64,000 nt of DNA from Lentinus brumalis (lineage: Eukaryota > Basidiomycota > Agaricomycetes > Polyporales > Polyporaceae). The DNA lies in the NCBI GenBank assembly GCA_001792895.1, contig MARA01000017.1, positions 186,001 to 250,000 of the forward strand, read 5' to 3'. Below are positions 1-11,463 of the stretch, piece after piece; within the stretch, counting starts at the first letter, position 1, and every line of letters begins with the position of its first letter. The notes beneath the pieces were generated by a model. It saw only the letters and a list, made by a program, of their open reading frames with translations. It was not told the DNA's origin and made no database searches. A program made the position numbers and the translations under genes.

Positions 1-299
1 TCCACTGGCAGCGATGCACGTCAACGTGCACTATGCATTGACTCAACGCCACCATTTGCACGTCGCTAAAGCACTCATCGGGATACCACGGACCATCTCT
101 GCGCCCTCTAAGTATCTGACCAGGGGTCCCTCAGAAACGAGGAGTGAATGCTTGCTGGACAGTAAATTCCTGTCCTCCGGAGGGCTTCCAACCAGGTCCC
201 ATCACAACAGAGCACGGGAGGTAGGTTCAAAACAGAGCATATGTTCTTGCAGAATCGCACAACTTCCAGCCAATGAATCAATCCGGGGACAGCACTCAC
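1..299. other. Sequence downstream of the OTC exon 2 donor, no OTC C-terminus
   Basis: On the minus strand this should hold an intron and then the OTC C-terminal exon. None of the three minus frames gives S-M-G or HCLPR. One frame is open from about 102 to the window edge but does not resemble OTC. Either the intron is longer than 299 bp, which would be unusual beside the 45-80 bp introns here, or the gene is interrupted. Confidence 0.5.
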
Positions 300-1167
300 C
301 AAGTATCCGTAACGACGAGGTCTGCACCATGGACCGCCTCCCGCGGGTCCTTGGTCACCAGGATGTTCTTGTCGCATCCAAGCTCAACGACACGGTCCCA
401 AACTGCCTTCGGCGGACGGTACTTGTCGTTCTCGGGACACGCCACGCGCACCTTGTGCCCGAGCCGCGGGTACGCGACGAGCATGTCATGGAGCACGTTC
501 GCCGAGTCGCCGACGTACGCCACCGTGATAGGGCGCACGGGGGGGAGCTCGCGGTGTCGCTGGCTGTACGGCTCGAGCTCGGGCCGAGGGATCGACGAGT
601 CGAACAGGTACGCGTGCTCGTGAAGGGTGAGGATGTCCGCGAGCACTTGCGTGGGGTGCCAGAGCGACGAGAGCGCGTTCATGACGGGCACCGGGGAGTA
701 CCGCGCGAGTTCCTACGACGCAGTCAGTGGATGCATGGCCGTAAGTCAACATGCCAGCGCACCTCAATCTCCTCGTGTGCGCCCACCCGTGCAAAGATAC
801 CCTGGCACATCCCGCCGATGACCCGTGCCGAGTCGCGCACCGTCTCGTTGACCCCAATCTGGATGTCCTCCTTGCCCAGGAAGAGCGTCTGGCCGCCCAG
901 GAGAAGGGCGGCGGTCTCCGCTGCGACTCGCGTCCGGGTGCTGCGCTTGTTAAAAAGGAGTGCGACGGACTTGTTGAACAGAGACTGCGAGGGCATGCGG
1001 AGCTTCGCAGTCGAAATTTTGCCGTTCCCCAGGCGGACTTGGGGTTGAAGCCATGGCAAGGAGGTGCGCTTGAGGTGATGCGAGTGTGCAATAATTCGCT
1101 GTATTTGCCCCGGGCTGAGGTCGGCCAGGGTCATCAAATGAGGGACTTTTGAGGTGACCGACGCCAT
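300..1167 (-). CDS. Ornithine carbamoyltransferase (arginine biosynthesis), 3' end not found
   Basis: Makes citrulline from ornithine and carbamoyl phosphate; in fungi it is usually mitochondrial. Exon 1 is 763-1167 and exon 2 is 300-712, with a GT-AG intron of 50 bp. The phosphate-binding motif SxRTR is present as STRTR about 75 residues in, followed by the HPTQ motif and a [10 protein letters not shown] block in the second domain. The model ends with a split Trp codon at the consensus donor GTGAGT (294-299). The remaining third, expected to start near S-M-G and to contain the HCLPR ornithine loop, cannot be read in any frame of 1-299. The N-terminus is short, with no clear mitochondrial presequence. 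The family is certain; whether the locus is intact is not. It is transcribed divergently from the proteasome gene. Confidence 0.9.
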
Positions 1168-1511
1168 GGCTGGCTTTTTGTGAAGGAGAGGAGACGAGGT
1201 GGGAGGAGCTCGACGAGTCAGAACAAGTCTATTCCACTTAAGTATGTTTGGGGAGAGGCGCCCGTCATCTCAGTTCCCATTTCGTCCTCCCATTCGCTCT
1301 TACCGACTCCATCCACTCCCGACTGCGAGAAGCTGTTGTAGTACTTGAGCTCGCTCGTCCATGGTGAACAGTACTTACATACATTCAATAAGTACCCAGT
1401 AACAAGCAGTAAGCACGAGCGTCTAGATCTTGTCACGTGCCCAATCTCCGCACGACGCGCGTACGGTGCGGGACGCGTCTGCACCCAGCTCTGCTCTGTA
1501 CTTCGACGACG
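1168..1511. promoter_or_regulatory. Divergent intergenic region between OTC and proteasome beta-7
   Basis: The region of 344 bp separates two divergently transcribed genes. A palindromic CACGTG E-box lies at 1434-1439, of the kind bound by bHLH factors such as Cbf1. No clear TATA box was seen. Regulation through the E-box is inference from one short motif. Confidence 0.4.
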
Positions 1512-2649
1512 ATGGACCACTTTCCGACGAACTGGGGCCGCCCTGTATGTCTGCGGCATCTTGTGAAATACCGGGCAACGTCTGACAACTCTTAGCGCAA
1601 CGACGCTTTCGACGCGTATGGCACATATCCAATCCACCAACGTGCCCCGGTGAAGGACACCTTCGCTGAGGGTGTGCAGCACACACAGTATGTCCCAACA
1701 CTCCCCGGACTAACTTCCTGAATTTACTGACCGCCTACAAGACAACCCATCGTGACGGGTACATCCGTGCTGGCCATTCAGTACAAGGATGGAATCATGA
1801 TGGCTGCAGACAATCTCGGTACGTCATGGTCATGCCCTCCTCTTCGTCTGCATGCCCAACCAATTTTGTTATGTGCAGCGTCCTACGGCTCCCTCGCACG
1901 CTTCAAGGACGTCCGACGTCTACACGCAGTCGGCACCTCGACGGTCATCGGGGCCTCCGGCGACATGTCCGACTTCCAAGCCATCCAGTCCATCCTCGAC
2001 GATCTCGTCACGGACGAGTTCACGCATGGGGACGGCCATGACCTTGGCCCCGCAGAGGTGCACGAGTATCTGTCGAGGGTGATGTACGCGCGTCGAAGCA
2101 AGATCAACCCGCTGTGGAACTCTCTGCTTGTGGGTGGCTTCCGGGATGGGAAACGGTACGTGAGCCACAGCCTTCTTCGCACCCCAATTCGCCTATTTGG
2201 CCCGCTGTGAGCATCGGTGCTGACCTTGCCCGCGCCACAGCTTCCTGGGCTACGTCGACCTGCTGGGCACTACATACTCCGCCCCCTCCATCGCGACGGG
2301 ATACGGCGCGTACATTGCCATCCCACTCCTCCGCGCCGCTGTAGACGGCAAGCAAGACCAGCTCACCGAGGAGAACGCAAAGAAGATCCTCCACGAGTGC
2401 ATGCGCGTGCTATTCTACAGGGATGCGCGCAGTTTGGACAAGGTGCGTCTCCACTTCCTTCCTCGTCCTTGTCACGCTTCTCCATTCCTCCACATATCGG
2501 CTTGCGTACGATGCTGACATGCCTTTGCTCCTCAGTACCAAATTGCAACTGTATCGGCGGCAGGGGTGACCATCTCCGACCAGATACAGATCGAGACCGC
2601 ATGGGGCTTTGCGGAGGGCATTCGTGGGTACGGTGCTCAGACGCAGTAG
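1512..2649 (+). CDS. PRE4: 20S proteasome subunit beta-7
   Basis: Non-catalytic beta subunit of the 20S core (yeast Pre4, human PSMB4). The six exons are 1512-1544, 1596-1687, 1742-1818, 1879-2155, 2241-2442 and 2536-2649, and the phases close to 264 aa. Recognisable blocks in order are the N-terminal propeptide with QQPIVTGTSV, AADN, SYGSLARF, GDMSDFQ, the MYARRSKINPLWN block, LGTTYSAP, VLFYRDARS and a C-terminal GYGAQTQ. The start codon opens with M-D-H-F-P-T-N-W-G-R-P and reproduces the normal family length. Exon 1 is only 33 nt, so gene finders may miss it. Confidence 0.96.
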
Positions 2650-3016
2650 ACGTGATGGTGTCGCATGTACTAGTATGTATCCAGAACGAACCAGGACTTC
2701 ATTACCTCGAGCTTTGAATCCATCGGGATGAATTCGGCGCGAGGCTAGTTATCGCACAGGTTTGTCCGATGAATTGTTCCACCGATAGACAAATACTCCC
2801 ATGCAGTGTGGAACACTTCGCTGTCGACAACATATGGTCTCTGTCAGACTGAGCAGGACTGAGCGAAGCATGGATGATGCGGGCGTCTCGTATTCCTTTC
2901 CTGGAAAAATAGAGCAAGCGCCGATCGAGATTTTTGGCGGAGGTGCCTTTCCAGCTTGCTCGCCGCACCCATCCCCGTGTCCGACGCCGTGCTCACATCC
3001 TGGGACGACGTGCACA

Positions 3017-6000
3017 ATGAAAGGCTTCGTGGTCGACCCCTCTCCGACATGGTACACCTCGGTCCCTCCGCTTCCTGCTAAGCCTGACCTCCCGCAACCT
3101 ACCGCGTCTCAGCTCTCGTCCCTCACCGAACGCGCCTCCTCGTTGCTTTCTACTGACGCGGAGAAATATGCCTCGTCTTCTGCGGCACAGAGTGCGTCCG
3201 ACGCACATTTCCTCAAGACTGTCCTCTCGACGGGTACCCTCTCCGATAGGCTGAGCGCGCTCACTTTGCTCGTGCAAGCGAGCCCCGTGCACAACACCGC
3301 TGCGCTGGAGAGTCTGCGGAGTATGGCGCAGCGCGGACGTGCGAAGGGTGGAAGGGACGAGGGCTTGAAGGCCGTGCGGTGTGTTGTGGATTGGTGGGTC
3401 GGCGGTGGGGGACCAGGACGAAAGCTCAGGTGCGTCTCCAACTCGCGTCACTGTGCTCAGCTTCGGATGTGCTCACACTGCGCAGGTATTTCCGTGACCA
3501 GCCGTTGTTACACCCAGACAGGACGGACTCTCACCTGCTCATCTGGTACTTCGAGGATTGGTTGAAGAAGTACTTCTTCTCCATGCTCCAGATCCTGGAG
3601 ACCTTCTCGCTCGACCCCCTCCCGTACGTCCGCACGCAGACGCTCGCCTTCCTTGCGACTCTCCTCCGCTCGCAGCCAGAGCAGGAGCAGAACTTACTGC
3701 GGCTCCTCGTGAACAAGCTGGTACGTCAGCTACTACTCGAGTTTACCTCGTACGGCGCGCTCATGCTTTGACAAACGTAGGGCGACACCGAGAAGTCGGT
3801 GTGCTCGCGCGCATCATACCAGCTTCTCCAGGTGCTTCAGGCGCACCCCGCCATGAAGGGCGTAATTGTGCGCGAAGTCCGTTCGCTCATTTTTAGGCTG
3901 GCGGCCTCCACCGCTGCCCAAGCAGCTTCGTCCTCCGACGCGCCCACCGGCTCACACATTCGGTTCTCGGACGACTCGTCCTCCAGCAAGGCGAAAGCTG
4001 CGCGCAAGGACAAGGACAAGGCGAGCGAGGGCGTCCTTGCTCGCTGGAACTCGCACGCGTGGTACTACGCGGCCGTCACACTCAACCAGATTGTCCTTAC
4101 GCCCACCACTGCGGACCGCGCGGTCGCACGCACGCTCGTGGACATGTACTTCGAGATGTTTGAAGAGATCCTTGGGTCGAAGCATGATGAGGATGAGAGC
4201 GATAACGAGGGTGCCGTTCAGCCGAAGGACACGAAGGACAAGAAAGACAAGAAGGGCAAGGGCAAGGACACCCGAAATCCCAAGGACAAGAGGCAGAAGC
4301 GGAAGGAAGTGAAGGGCGAAGCAGGGTTTGCGGAGGTCGAAGACTCCTCATCGCGACTCATCGGCGCCATCCTCACAGGCGTGAACCGCGCCCTCCCGTT
4401 CGCGCAGATGCACCTAAGCAGCGACAGCGCGGCTGTGTAAGTCCACCCATTGGTGCATCCTTGCAAGCGATCATGTACTGACTGTGCTTCCGCAGCTTCC
4501 AAAAGCACATAGACACGCTCTTCCGGATCACCCATACGTCGACGTTCAACATCTCCCTTCAGGCTCTCGCCCTCATCCTGCAGATATCGACCACGGTTTC
4601 CGCACATCCCTCCTCGAATGCGTCGTCGTCCGTCCACCCGTCGAGTTCCACATTCTCGACAACCCTCCGCGACCGGTTCTACCGCACATTGTATGCTTCC
4701 CTCACGGACCCCCGGCTTGGCACCTCGAACAAGCAGGCGCTATACCTGAACCTCTTGTTCAAGGCTTTGAAGGCGGACCACGACACCTCACGTGTGGCGG
4801 CGTTCGTGCGACGGTTCGTGCAGGTGCTCGCCAGCGGTGCGGGTGCTGGAGGCGCCGTCGAGTTTGTCGCTGGAGGTCTTTATCTTCTGGGAGAGGTGAA
4901 GTCTCTTCATATACCCTTTTGCTCCATGTGATTGACCACTGTGTCCCAGCTCTTCAGCACGACGCCCGGTCTCAAGCAACTTCTCAGCACCTCCAGGTCA
5001 AAAGCAACGCCTGCCCCTGATGCACCAGCGTACGACCCTCGAAAACGCGATCCACAATACGCGCATGCCTTCGCTTCTCCCATGTATGAGCTGGTAAGTG
5101 CTGTTATACTGTTCCGTTGTCTGCCTGCAGCTGACACAACTCCCCAGCTCCCGCTCCTGCATCATTACCACCCCACCATCTCTCTGCACGCCCGTCAACT
5201 TCTCACCTCCTCGCCCCTCACCGGTTCTCCTGACCTGTCGCTCAACACGCTCTCGCACTTCCTCGACCGGTTCGTGTACAAGAACCCGAAGAAGCCAAAG
5301 CCCAAGGGCTCGTCCGCAATGCAGCCCTCGCTCGACAACGCGAGCAGCGCACACGGGGTCACGCTCATCAAGGGCGAGGCCGCGCACGGGGGGAGGTGCC
5401 CGTCAACGACGAGCGGTTCTGGAAGCGCCGCGCGGAGGACGTGCCCGTCGACGAGGCCTTCTTCCACGCGTACTTTGTGCGCAAGAGCGAGAAGGAGCGG
5501 CAGAAGGCCGCGAAGGTCGCGAAGCGGAGGAAGGGTGGAGAGGACGAGTCGGACGAGGACCTCGAGGAGGAGGAAGTGTCTGATGCCCAGTCGGGCGCGG
5601 GGGCAAGTGCGTCTGAAGACGAGGATGAAGATGTCGATGATGCGGCGAATGACGGAGCTGAGAGTGACGATGGTGGATTTGACCTGAGCAGCAAGGGCAA
5701 GAAGCCTGCACCTGCTGAGGATGACGAGGACGAGGAAGAAAACAGTGACGCGGAGGAAGCTGAGATTTGGAAGGTGGGCGCTGCTCCTACCGTATCTCTC
5801 GTTACACACTCTGACACCTCTTCATTCAGGCGATGAAAGCCACGATGCCGGCGGAGCTCGAAGACGACGACCTCATGGAGGACAGCCACGAGAGCGACGA
5901 CGACCCTTCGGATCTTGACGACGTCTCCGACGAAGAGGCGGAAGAGGAGGTCGATGCCGACGAGGACGAGGACAAGGACAAGGACGAAGCTTCTGACGCA

Positions 6001-6306
6001 GAGAACGACGCCGATGACGCCGATGCCTTCTCTCTTGTAGAAGAGTCGGACGCAGAGGACCTGCTCCCTCTCGACGCCGAAGTGCCCATGGGGCTCATCG
6101 ACTTCGACGGCTCCGACAGCGAAGGTGAAGCCGAGGCCGAAGAGTGGGGCGGGATCTCATCCGAGCCTGCGGCCAAGGGCGGCAAGCGGAAACGGGACGA
6201 GGACGGGAAGAAGGCGCAGCGCAAGAAACTGCGTTCGTTGCCTACGTTTGCGAGCTATGAGGACTACGCGAAGCTCATCGATGACGGCCCCGAGGATAAC
6301 ATTTAG
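3017..6306 (+). CDS. MAK21: MAK21/NOC1 ribosome-biogenesis factor (CCAAT-binding-factor domain), apparent frameshift
   Basis: Nucleolar factor for early 60S assembly (yeast Mak21/Noc1, human CEBPZ). Exons: 3017-3429, 3486-3720, 3781-4436, 4496-4895, 4950-5093, 5148-5773, 5830-6306. The N-terminal HEAT-like block includes [19 protein letters not shown] Lys-rich insert lies near 4200-4320, the CBF/Mak21 domain spans exons 4-6, and the tail is strongly acidic with long Asp/Glu/Ser runs. All junction phases agree except inside exon 6, where one base is missing in the G run 5388-5393. With that base the protein would be 983 aa. The start at 3017 is a guess: fungal homologues usually have a longer Lys-rich N-terminus, and no upstream exon was identified in 2650-3016. 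Confidence 0.9.
5388..5393 (+). other. Frameshift in the G run of the MAK21 gene
   Basis: The frame ending in AAHGG and the frame beginning [10 protein letters not shown] are offset by one base at a run of six G. A seventh G would join them. No splice pair fits in the few bases available. A sequencing or assembly homopolymer error is the simplest explanation. Confidence 0.8.
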
Positions 6307-6654
6307 TCTACCCACTGCGTCCTTCCATGTAGATGGCTCGTGTATCTTGTGCGTCTCCGCGCCCTGCTATATGCAAACTTTTGTGGGTCACCTTGTCGAT
6401 TACGTTCGATTCAAAAGGTGGATCGTGACTTGTTCGGCGAGAACTCGATTGGACGTCGATGCACAGACTGATCAGAGTCGTAGCAGATACGATGCACCGG
6501 ACGGAAGCGACATGTCAGGAGGTATGTAGGAGAGACCTATGCTCAAGGCGTAGACACGAATGGAAAACGTACAGTACCTGAAAAACAGCGTCCGTGCAGG
6601 ATCGACGAGCGTACCAGAAGACGTACTGTACTGTTTGAACATGGACATATACAG

Positions 6655-7914
6655 TCACTCCACCAGTTGGGAGTCCACGTCGTTGTACTCCATAGCGCCC
6701 GATAGATTTGCGATGAAGCAGCAGGTCGCCAAGATCCGGAGATACTTGAGCTCTGGTTTGGGGATGATATCCACTGCAGCATTCAGATGGAACGTCCTCC
6801 GGTCGGGGATTCCGCGCACTTCCTTGAGGCGAGTTGCGTTGCGTCCGAACACGAAGATGTCGAAGGTCCCTATCTGAGAAACACGTCCTTGTCGATGAGC
6901 ATGAAATGAGACCGATGCCAGCGGAACACTGACCTTCCCCTGCACTGGTTTGAGGCAGAGTTGCAGGTCGTCCACCATCTCGCATATATCCAACCTCAAC
7001 GTGACAACGTTCTCCGGGCGGTGTATCCTCCCAGAGAGCTCATCGCGGAGCTCCGGATGACCAAATCTCTCCCAGAACTTCCACTGAAGTTCATTTCTCT
7101 TTAAGAAAGAAACTATGTAGTCAGCGCCGTCCACTCACTGGAGGAGGTGACTGACCAGGGGAGAATCCTTCCAAGGACACGGATCGTAGTCGAAGTCGGG
7201 AATGATGTGGCGTGGTTCCGTGATGCCCACTCGACCGTCGAGATGCTTGCGCTCTCGATCCTGTGGTTTGTAGGTGAAGGTGTCGTAGTCGACCGTGCGG
7301 GTCACCTGGCAGCGGCAGCAGTCTCTGAACAGCGCCTACAAGACATTGGCTTGAGCACACGACGCACGACGGCAGGATAACACGTACGGCAAGGCGAGCA
7401 TATAACGCGTCATGCGGGGCTTCCTCTAGCAGCTCCTTCATGTTCGTTTTCACCAGGATCGAGGGGTAATCGGTACCCACCACAGTGCGAGTGATTTGGT
7501 CACAACGTCTCACTCTGACTAGTTTTCGTTTTCAAGGTGTCAACACTGAGAGGCAACGGACATGGTGCACGCACATGGACGAACGAATTGCTCCAGCACC
7601 TCGTCACCGAGCCGATAACAAGAGTGCTTGAACGCCTCGGCCCCACCAGCAATCGAGCGCAATTCATCGACGAAAGCCACAAGTGCTTGAGGAGTAGGCG
7701 AATATAGGATGAAGTATCCAACGAGTCGAGTCCGCACGAGGTCGAGACGGTCCTCCTGCGCTCCCCGCTCGGCCTGTAAGACCTTGGTGTATACGCCCAT
7801 CACGTTCTGCAGGACATCATCCCTCTTCTGAAGGCAAGGGAACTCCTGGAGGAGGTGGTCCCGCGCCGTCTGCTCGTCAGGGAGAGGGCAAGCTTCGGAC
7901 GACCACTGAGCCAT
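6655..7914 (-). CDS. HNH-nuclease-domain protein, basidiomycete family
   Basis: Five exons (7575-7914, 7388-7518, 7156-7335, 6934-7098, 6655-6873) give 344 aa with consistent phases. The N-terminal helical half is the type found in a large agaricomycete family. The HNH core follows: RDCCRCQVT carries the first Cys pair, then TEPRHIIP has the catalytic-type His, then the downstream RPENVVTLRLDICEMVDDL region that in relatives carries the Asn-containing strand. These proteins are abundant in mushrooms and no cellular role is established, so nuclease activity is inferred from the fold. The gene converges with MAK21, with 348 bp between the stops. Confidence 0.82.
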
Positions 7915-9979
7915 GCGGGAAGGTTGACGCTACTGCGAAGGCGGATCGCAAGGTTGGATACTCTATGGATGCCTCCTGAGTCTACGATCCCATGACGTGA
8001 GTTGCGGGAGCTGCGAATACGGTACAGCAAGTTAGCTCCGGTTGAGCGGGACAGTATTTACCCGTCAGGACGATGCACAACCAGGCGGAAGGCAACGAAC
8101 ATGTGGTGGCAGCTGTGGTGGCGTGTGGTTATGAACCCCTGACCGGGGACCGGGAACTCCCGCGACGTCCGAGTCGACGACATGGCCATATCCACAAATG
8201 CTGAAGCTGAAGTGGCAGCCTGAAGGGCAGACTGGGACAAGTGGGGAAAGTAGATTGCACAGACACTGGCTTGCGAAGTGGACGAACGAGTCGAGAGGTA
8301 GGAATGAAAAGGGAGGGCCTCGGCGGGGATGTCGCGTGTTGGAGCGAAGTAATGAGGGGAACCTCCCAATCGCGCACAGAGCTCGCTGCGTACACCGGGG
8401 TGCCCGAGCTCCTACCTACATAACTGTGGGTTGGTGGCCGCAGTTCGCTGAAGAGATGCGACCGTCTATGCAAGTCGCTGCGTTCGCGAGTACATCGGCA
8501 CTTATGATGAGTACGCCGTGGTCGTGCTCTTGTAGCGTGTACGTTTCCGGAGTGTCGAGGACCATGACATGGCGGCAGTACTTGGGAGGTACGAGTCACT
8601 AGAGGCTGGCACTGCGAGCCTACTTTGGATGGACGTGGTCGGGAAGCTGGACTCAGCGCCTACGCGCTGGACGCGACTTGGACTCGGACGCCCACTTGCA
8701 TAGTGTTATCTTCTTCTAGTTCTAAGTACTACTAGCGTATCGAAGCATACATGCTGTGAGTCGGTTGCGCATATCTCTGTCAGATAGAATACTGATGCTT
8801 GTCTTTAGATAGAGGATTTGCGTTTGAGGACGCAAGGAACCTCCTAGAGTTCCCGAGAAAGGGCGTACAACAAGCGTACAATACTTCCGCAGACGTTCAC
8901 GTGAATGAACAGATGGTATCACGGTCCCCTCATATATGGAGCGAAGGCCTTCAAGCCGATACTTGCGAACAACACGTAGGCGAGCGTCGTAGACCACCAC
9001 CACTACGTACCCTCCAAGGACTTGGAAGCACACGTGGAACGAATGGGTAGGTCAACCTGGCTGCTCAAGTTCGACGAGACGAACATGGCCTTCCGGATTG
9101 CCCCTCAGTCCCAGCCACAGGCCGCATAAGCTATATATGCGTCGCGCTCGAACGCCGCGAAGGCAAAGATGCCGCTGGGGAGAAAAGGGAGAGGCGACCA
9201 TTTGCAAGAGGGGTTGCGGATGACGTGAGTGCGCGTGCACACACGGCAGATGGGGGCATCGCGCTGGTGCTCCGGCGCATGTGCAGAACGAGGAGACGCG
9301 GCTCGATGAGTCCAGACAGTATGTGCTGTCGCAAGCCATATCGACACGGTGAGTGGCACCCCTCTGCATCGCACGGCCTTCACTGACACATTCACAGATT
9401 GAGGTTCTAATACAGTACCGAGTATCGTCGCGAGCCTGCAGACGTACTCTGAACAGGGCTCTAGTTGCTCTAGTAATTCGAGAGGCCGCAGTGCTCGGAG
9501 ATACGGAAGAAGTACTCTACACAAGATCAACCGGGCAGGAAGGAGATAAACGCAATATATGGGAGGCACAACACTTTCTGCGAATGCTTGGTGCGCCTCG
9601 CCCGGTTTTGCTGTGTATCGACCGGCTACACGCGCAGTGACCCTGCCCTCGACGCTTGCGACGTCGTCGATGGACGAGTCTATTGGGCTTCTGCGGGACT
9701 ACACGAACGAGCCACTTCAGTGCGTATATTTGCTAACCTTGGCGGACATGCGTCTGAGATCTGACAGCTCGCGTAAGTCAGTCGATGGTGCAGGCACGGC
9801 ACTGGAGATTCGTGGCCGAGAGCACGAGTATCGCGTACCATGAATCTGATACTTCTGCTTTGTCTTCGATGATGTATGGTGTGCGATAGGTTCGTGTATC
9901 GTTTCTTATACTTCAGTGATCTCTGTCCGACGCCAGTACTTCGAGCCCAGGCAGTGCTATGTCATACAGCAGTGTCCTA

Positions 9980-9987
9980 TGACGTCA
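9980..9987. promoter_or_regulatory. Perfect CRE palindrome upstream of the peroxiredoxin gene
   Basis: TGACGTCA lies 110 bp before the peroxiredoxin ATG. It is the full cAMP-response element bound by ATF/CREB-type bZIP factors, which in fungi (Atf1 type) drive oxidative and osmotic stress genes. Position and target fit, but binding is inferred. Confidence 0.55.
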
Positions 9988-10007
9988 GTGGTCAGTTCAG
10001 CGGACGC

Positions 10008-10014
10008 ATATAAG
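10008..10014 (+). promoter_or_regulatory. TATA-like box of the peroxiredoxin gene
   Basis: ATATAAG lies about 83 bp before the ATG and 21 bp after the CRE. A pyrimidine-rich 5' leader follows. Confidence 0.5.
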
Positions 10015-10096
10015 CAGACCTGCGGCTGGAACGCGGCCGCGTCCTCGTTCTCTCAACAACCCTCATACCCTCACGCATATACTCACGTTTCCCAAC

Positions 10097-10820
10097 ATGG
10101 CCTCCCTGCTCGCTGGTGCTACCAAGACCGCACATCACCTCGCCACTTCCCTCCTCAGTGCCGCCGAGGCCAAGGTCGGCTCGGTAATTCCCCTCAAAGT
10201 CCCAGTCAAGGAAAACGAGGCCGAGCAGACATTCACTTTCGAGAGCCTCAAGGGCAAGAACGTCTTCGTACGTCTTCGTCTGCTTTATTCAGCCTGGAGT
10301 TGACGCGTTTTGCAGGTCGGCGTGCCGGGCGCGTTCACGGGGACTTGCTCCGCGCAAGTGCCAGGCTACATCAAAGCCTACGAGCAGTTCAAGGAGAGGG
10401 GCGTCGACAACATCTACATCGTTGCGGTGAACGACGTGTTCGTGACCAAGGCGTGGAAGGAGAAGCTCGCGCCCGAGGGTACCCGTGAGTTCTTCGTCTT
10501 CAAGTCCCTTGATCCTCGAGCCTACGCCTATGCAACACGTCGTACTGACTTCCGCACATAGCTGTTCATTTCATTGCAGATGACCAGGGCGCTTTCACCG
10601 GCGCGCTCGGTATGCTGTTCGACGCATCTGCGCTGCTCGGTGCTCCACGTTCGAAGGTAAGCGGCGTCCCCCGTCAGTCTGCGTCGTGAGTGCTAACGAA
10701 CGCGTGTCACAGCGGTACGCCGCTATCGTGGAAGGGGACACGATCACGCACCTCGCTGTCGAGCCCAACCCGGGCCAACTGACTGTCACCGCTGCGGAGA
10801 AGATTCTGCCGTGGCTCTGA
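10097..10820 (+). CDS. Peroxiredoxin, Prx5/PMP20 type
   Basis: Thiol peroxidase reducing H2O2 and alkyl hydroperoxides. Four exons (10097-10267, 10316-10484, 10562-10656, 10713-10820) give 180 aa. The peroxidatic site is PGAFTGTCS with its Cys, followed by VAVNDVFVTKAWKE and the DDQGAFTGALGMLFDAS region typical of Prx5/PMP20. The first 25 residues (MASLLAGATKTAHHLATSLL and on) are basic-amphipathic without acidic residues until position 24, suggesting a mitochondrial presequence. The C-terminus PWL is not a peroxisomal PTS1. A CRE and TATA box lie upstream, suggesting stress control. Confidence 0.94.
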
Positions 10821-11308
10821 TCTGCAACGTGATGTGAGGACAGAAGGAAGTTACTGTTGAGTGTATGATTACCTCTTTGGATGGACTGCAATGTAATGCG
10901 CTTGTTATCGCCAACGACTTCCGAGTTCTATGTTGAAGAAGCTCACCTTGAACTCACCCGAACATAACTCCGACAACGCCTGCCTCACTCTCAACCGCCC
11001 GACATGTTCCTCCAAGGTACACTCCTCTGAGGGCTGCCGACGATATGTCGCGACAGGTCGCGACTCACGTGGCGTGCGCCTTGCTTGCGCCAGTTGCAAG
11101 CGGCATATGAGCAAGACTCGAGGCTCGAGCCCATAGACACGCACATAAGCGCCAGCGTCGCGACACGTCGTTCTGATCGTGCCGGTCTTCTTTGGACTCA
11201 TCTTCTTCGTATTCTCTGGACACATGCACCATGCTGCGTCGGCGAAGTCATCTGGCGACCGCCTGCGACCGCTGGGAAATGCCATAATGTCTTGAGACCG
11301 GCGGGACA

Positions 11309-11314
11309 TATATA
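11309..11314 (+). promoter_or_regulatory. TATA box of the GMC oxidoreductase gene
   Basis: TATATA sits about 150 bp upstream of the ATG in an otherwise GC-rich region. The rest of 10821-11463 holds no recognisable gene. Confidence 0.45.
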
Positions 11315-11463
11315 TACTTAGTCTCTGCGGCTCGTTATCCTCCTCCGCCTGGCACTTCAGCGTCCACTGACTGATACCGCTGCCGACAACTGGAACTATC
11401 AAGGCTTCAATTCTAGCTTGCCTTCTACACAGTTAAAAGTCTCTCTGACAGTGGGTGTGCAAG

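Larger units (their letters stand above)
7915..10096. other. Gene-poor stretch
   Basis: Open frames here are short and uncoordinated, and no exon chain closes in phase. A minus-strand stretch near 8445-8595 has coding-like residue content, and donor/acceptor-like pairs exist around 9230-9410 on the plus strand, but their phases run into stops. The last 120 bases hold the promoter of the peroxiredoxin gene. Confidence 0.55.

Noticed and set aside
8129..8599. 156-codon minus-strand frame upstream of the HNH gene
   Set aside because: High Arg/Pro/Ser content, no domain, no continuation by splicing; looks like chance GC-rich frame.
9230..9410. Possible spliced gene with an exon reading NEETRLDESRQYVLSQ
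   Set aside because: No combination of donors and acceptors keeps the flanking exons open; each phase meets a stop.
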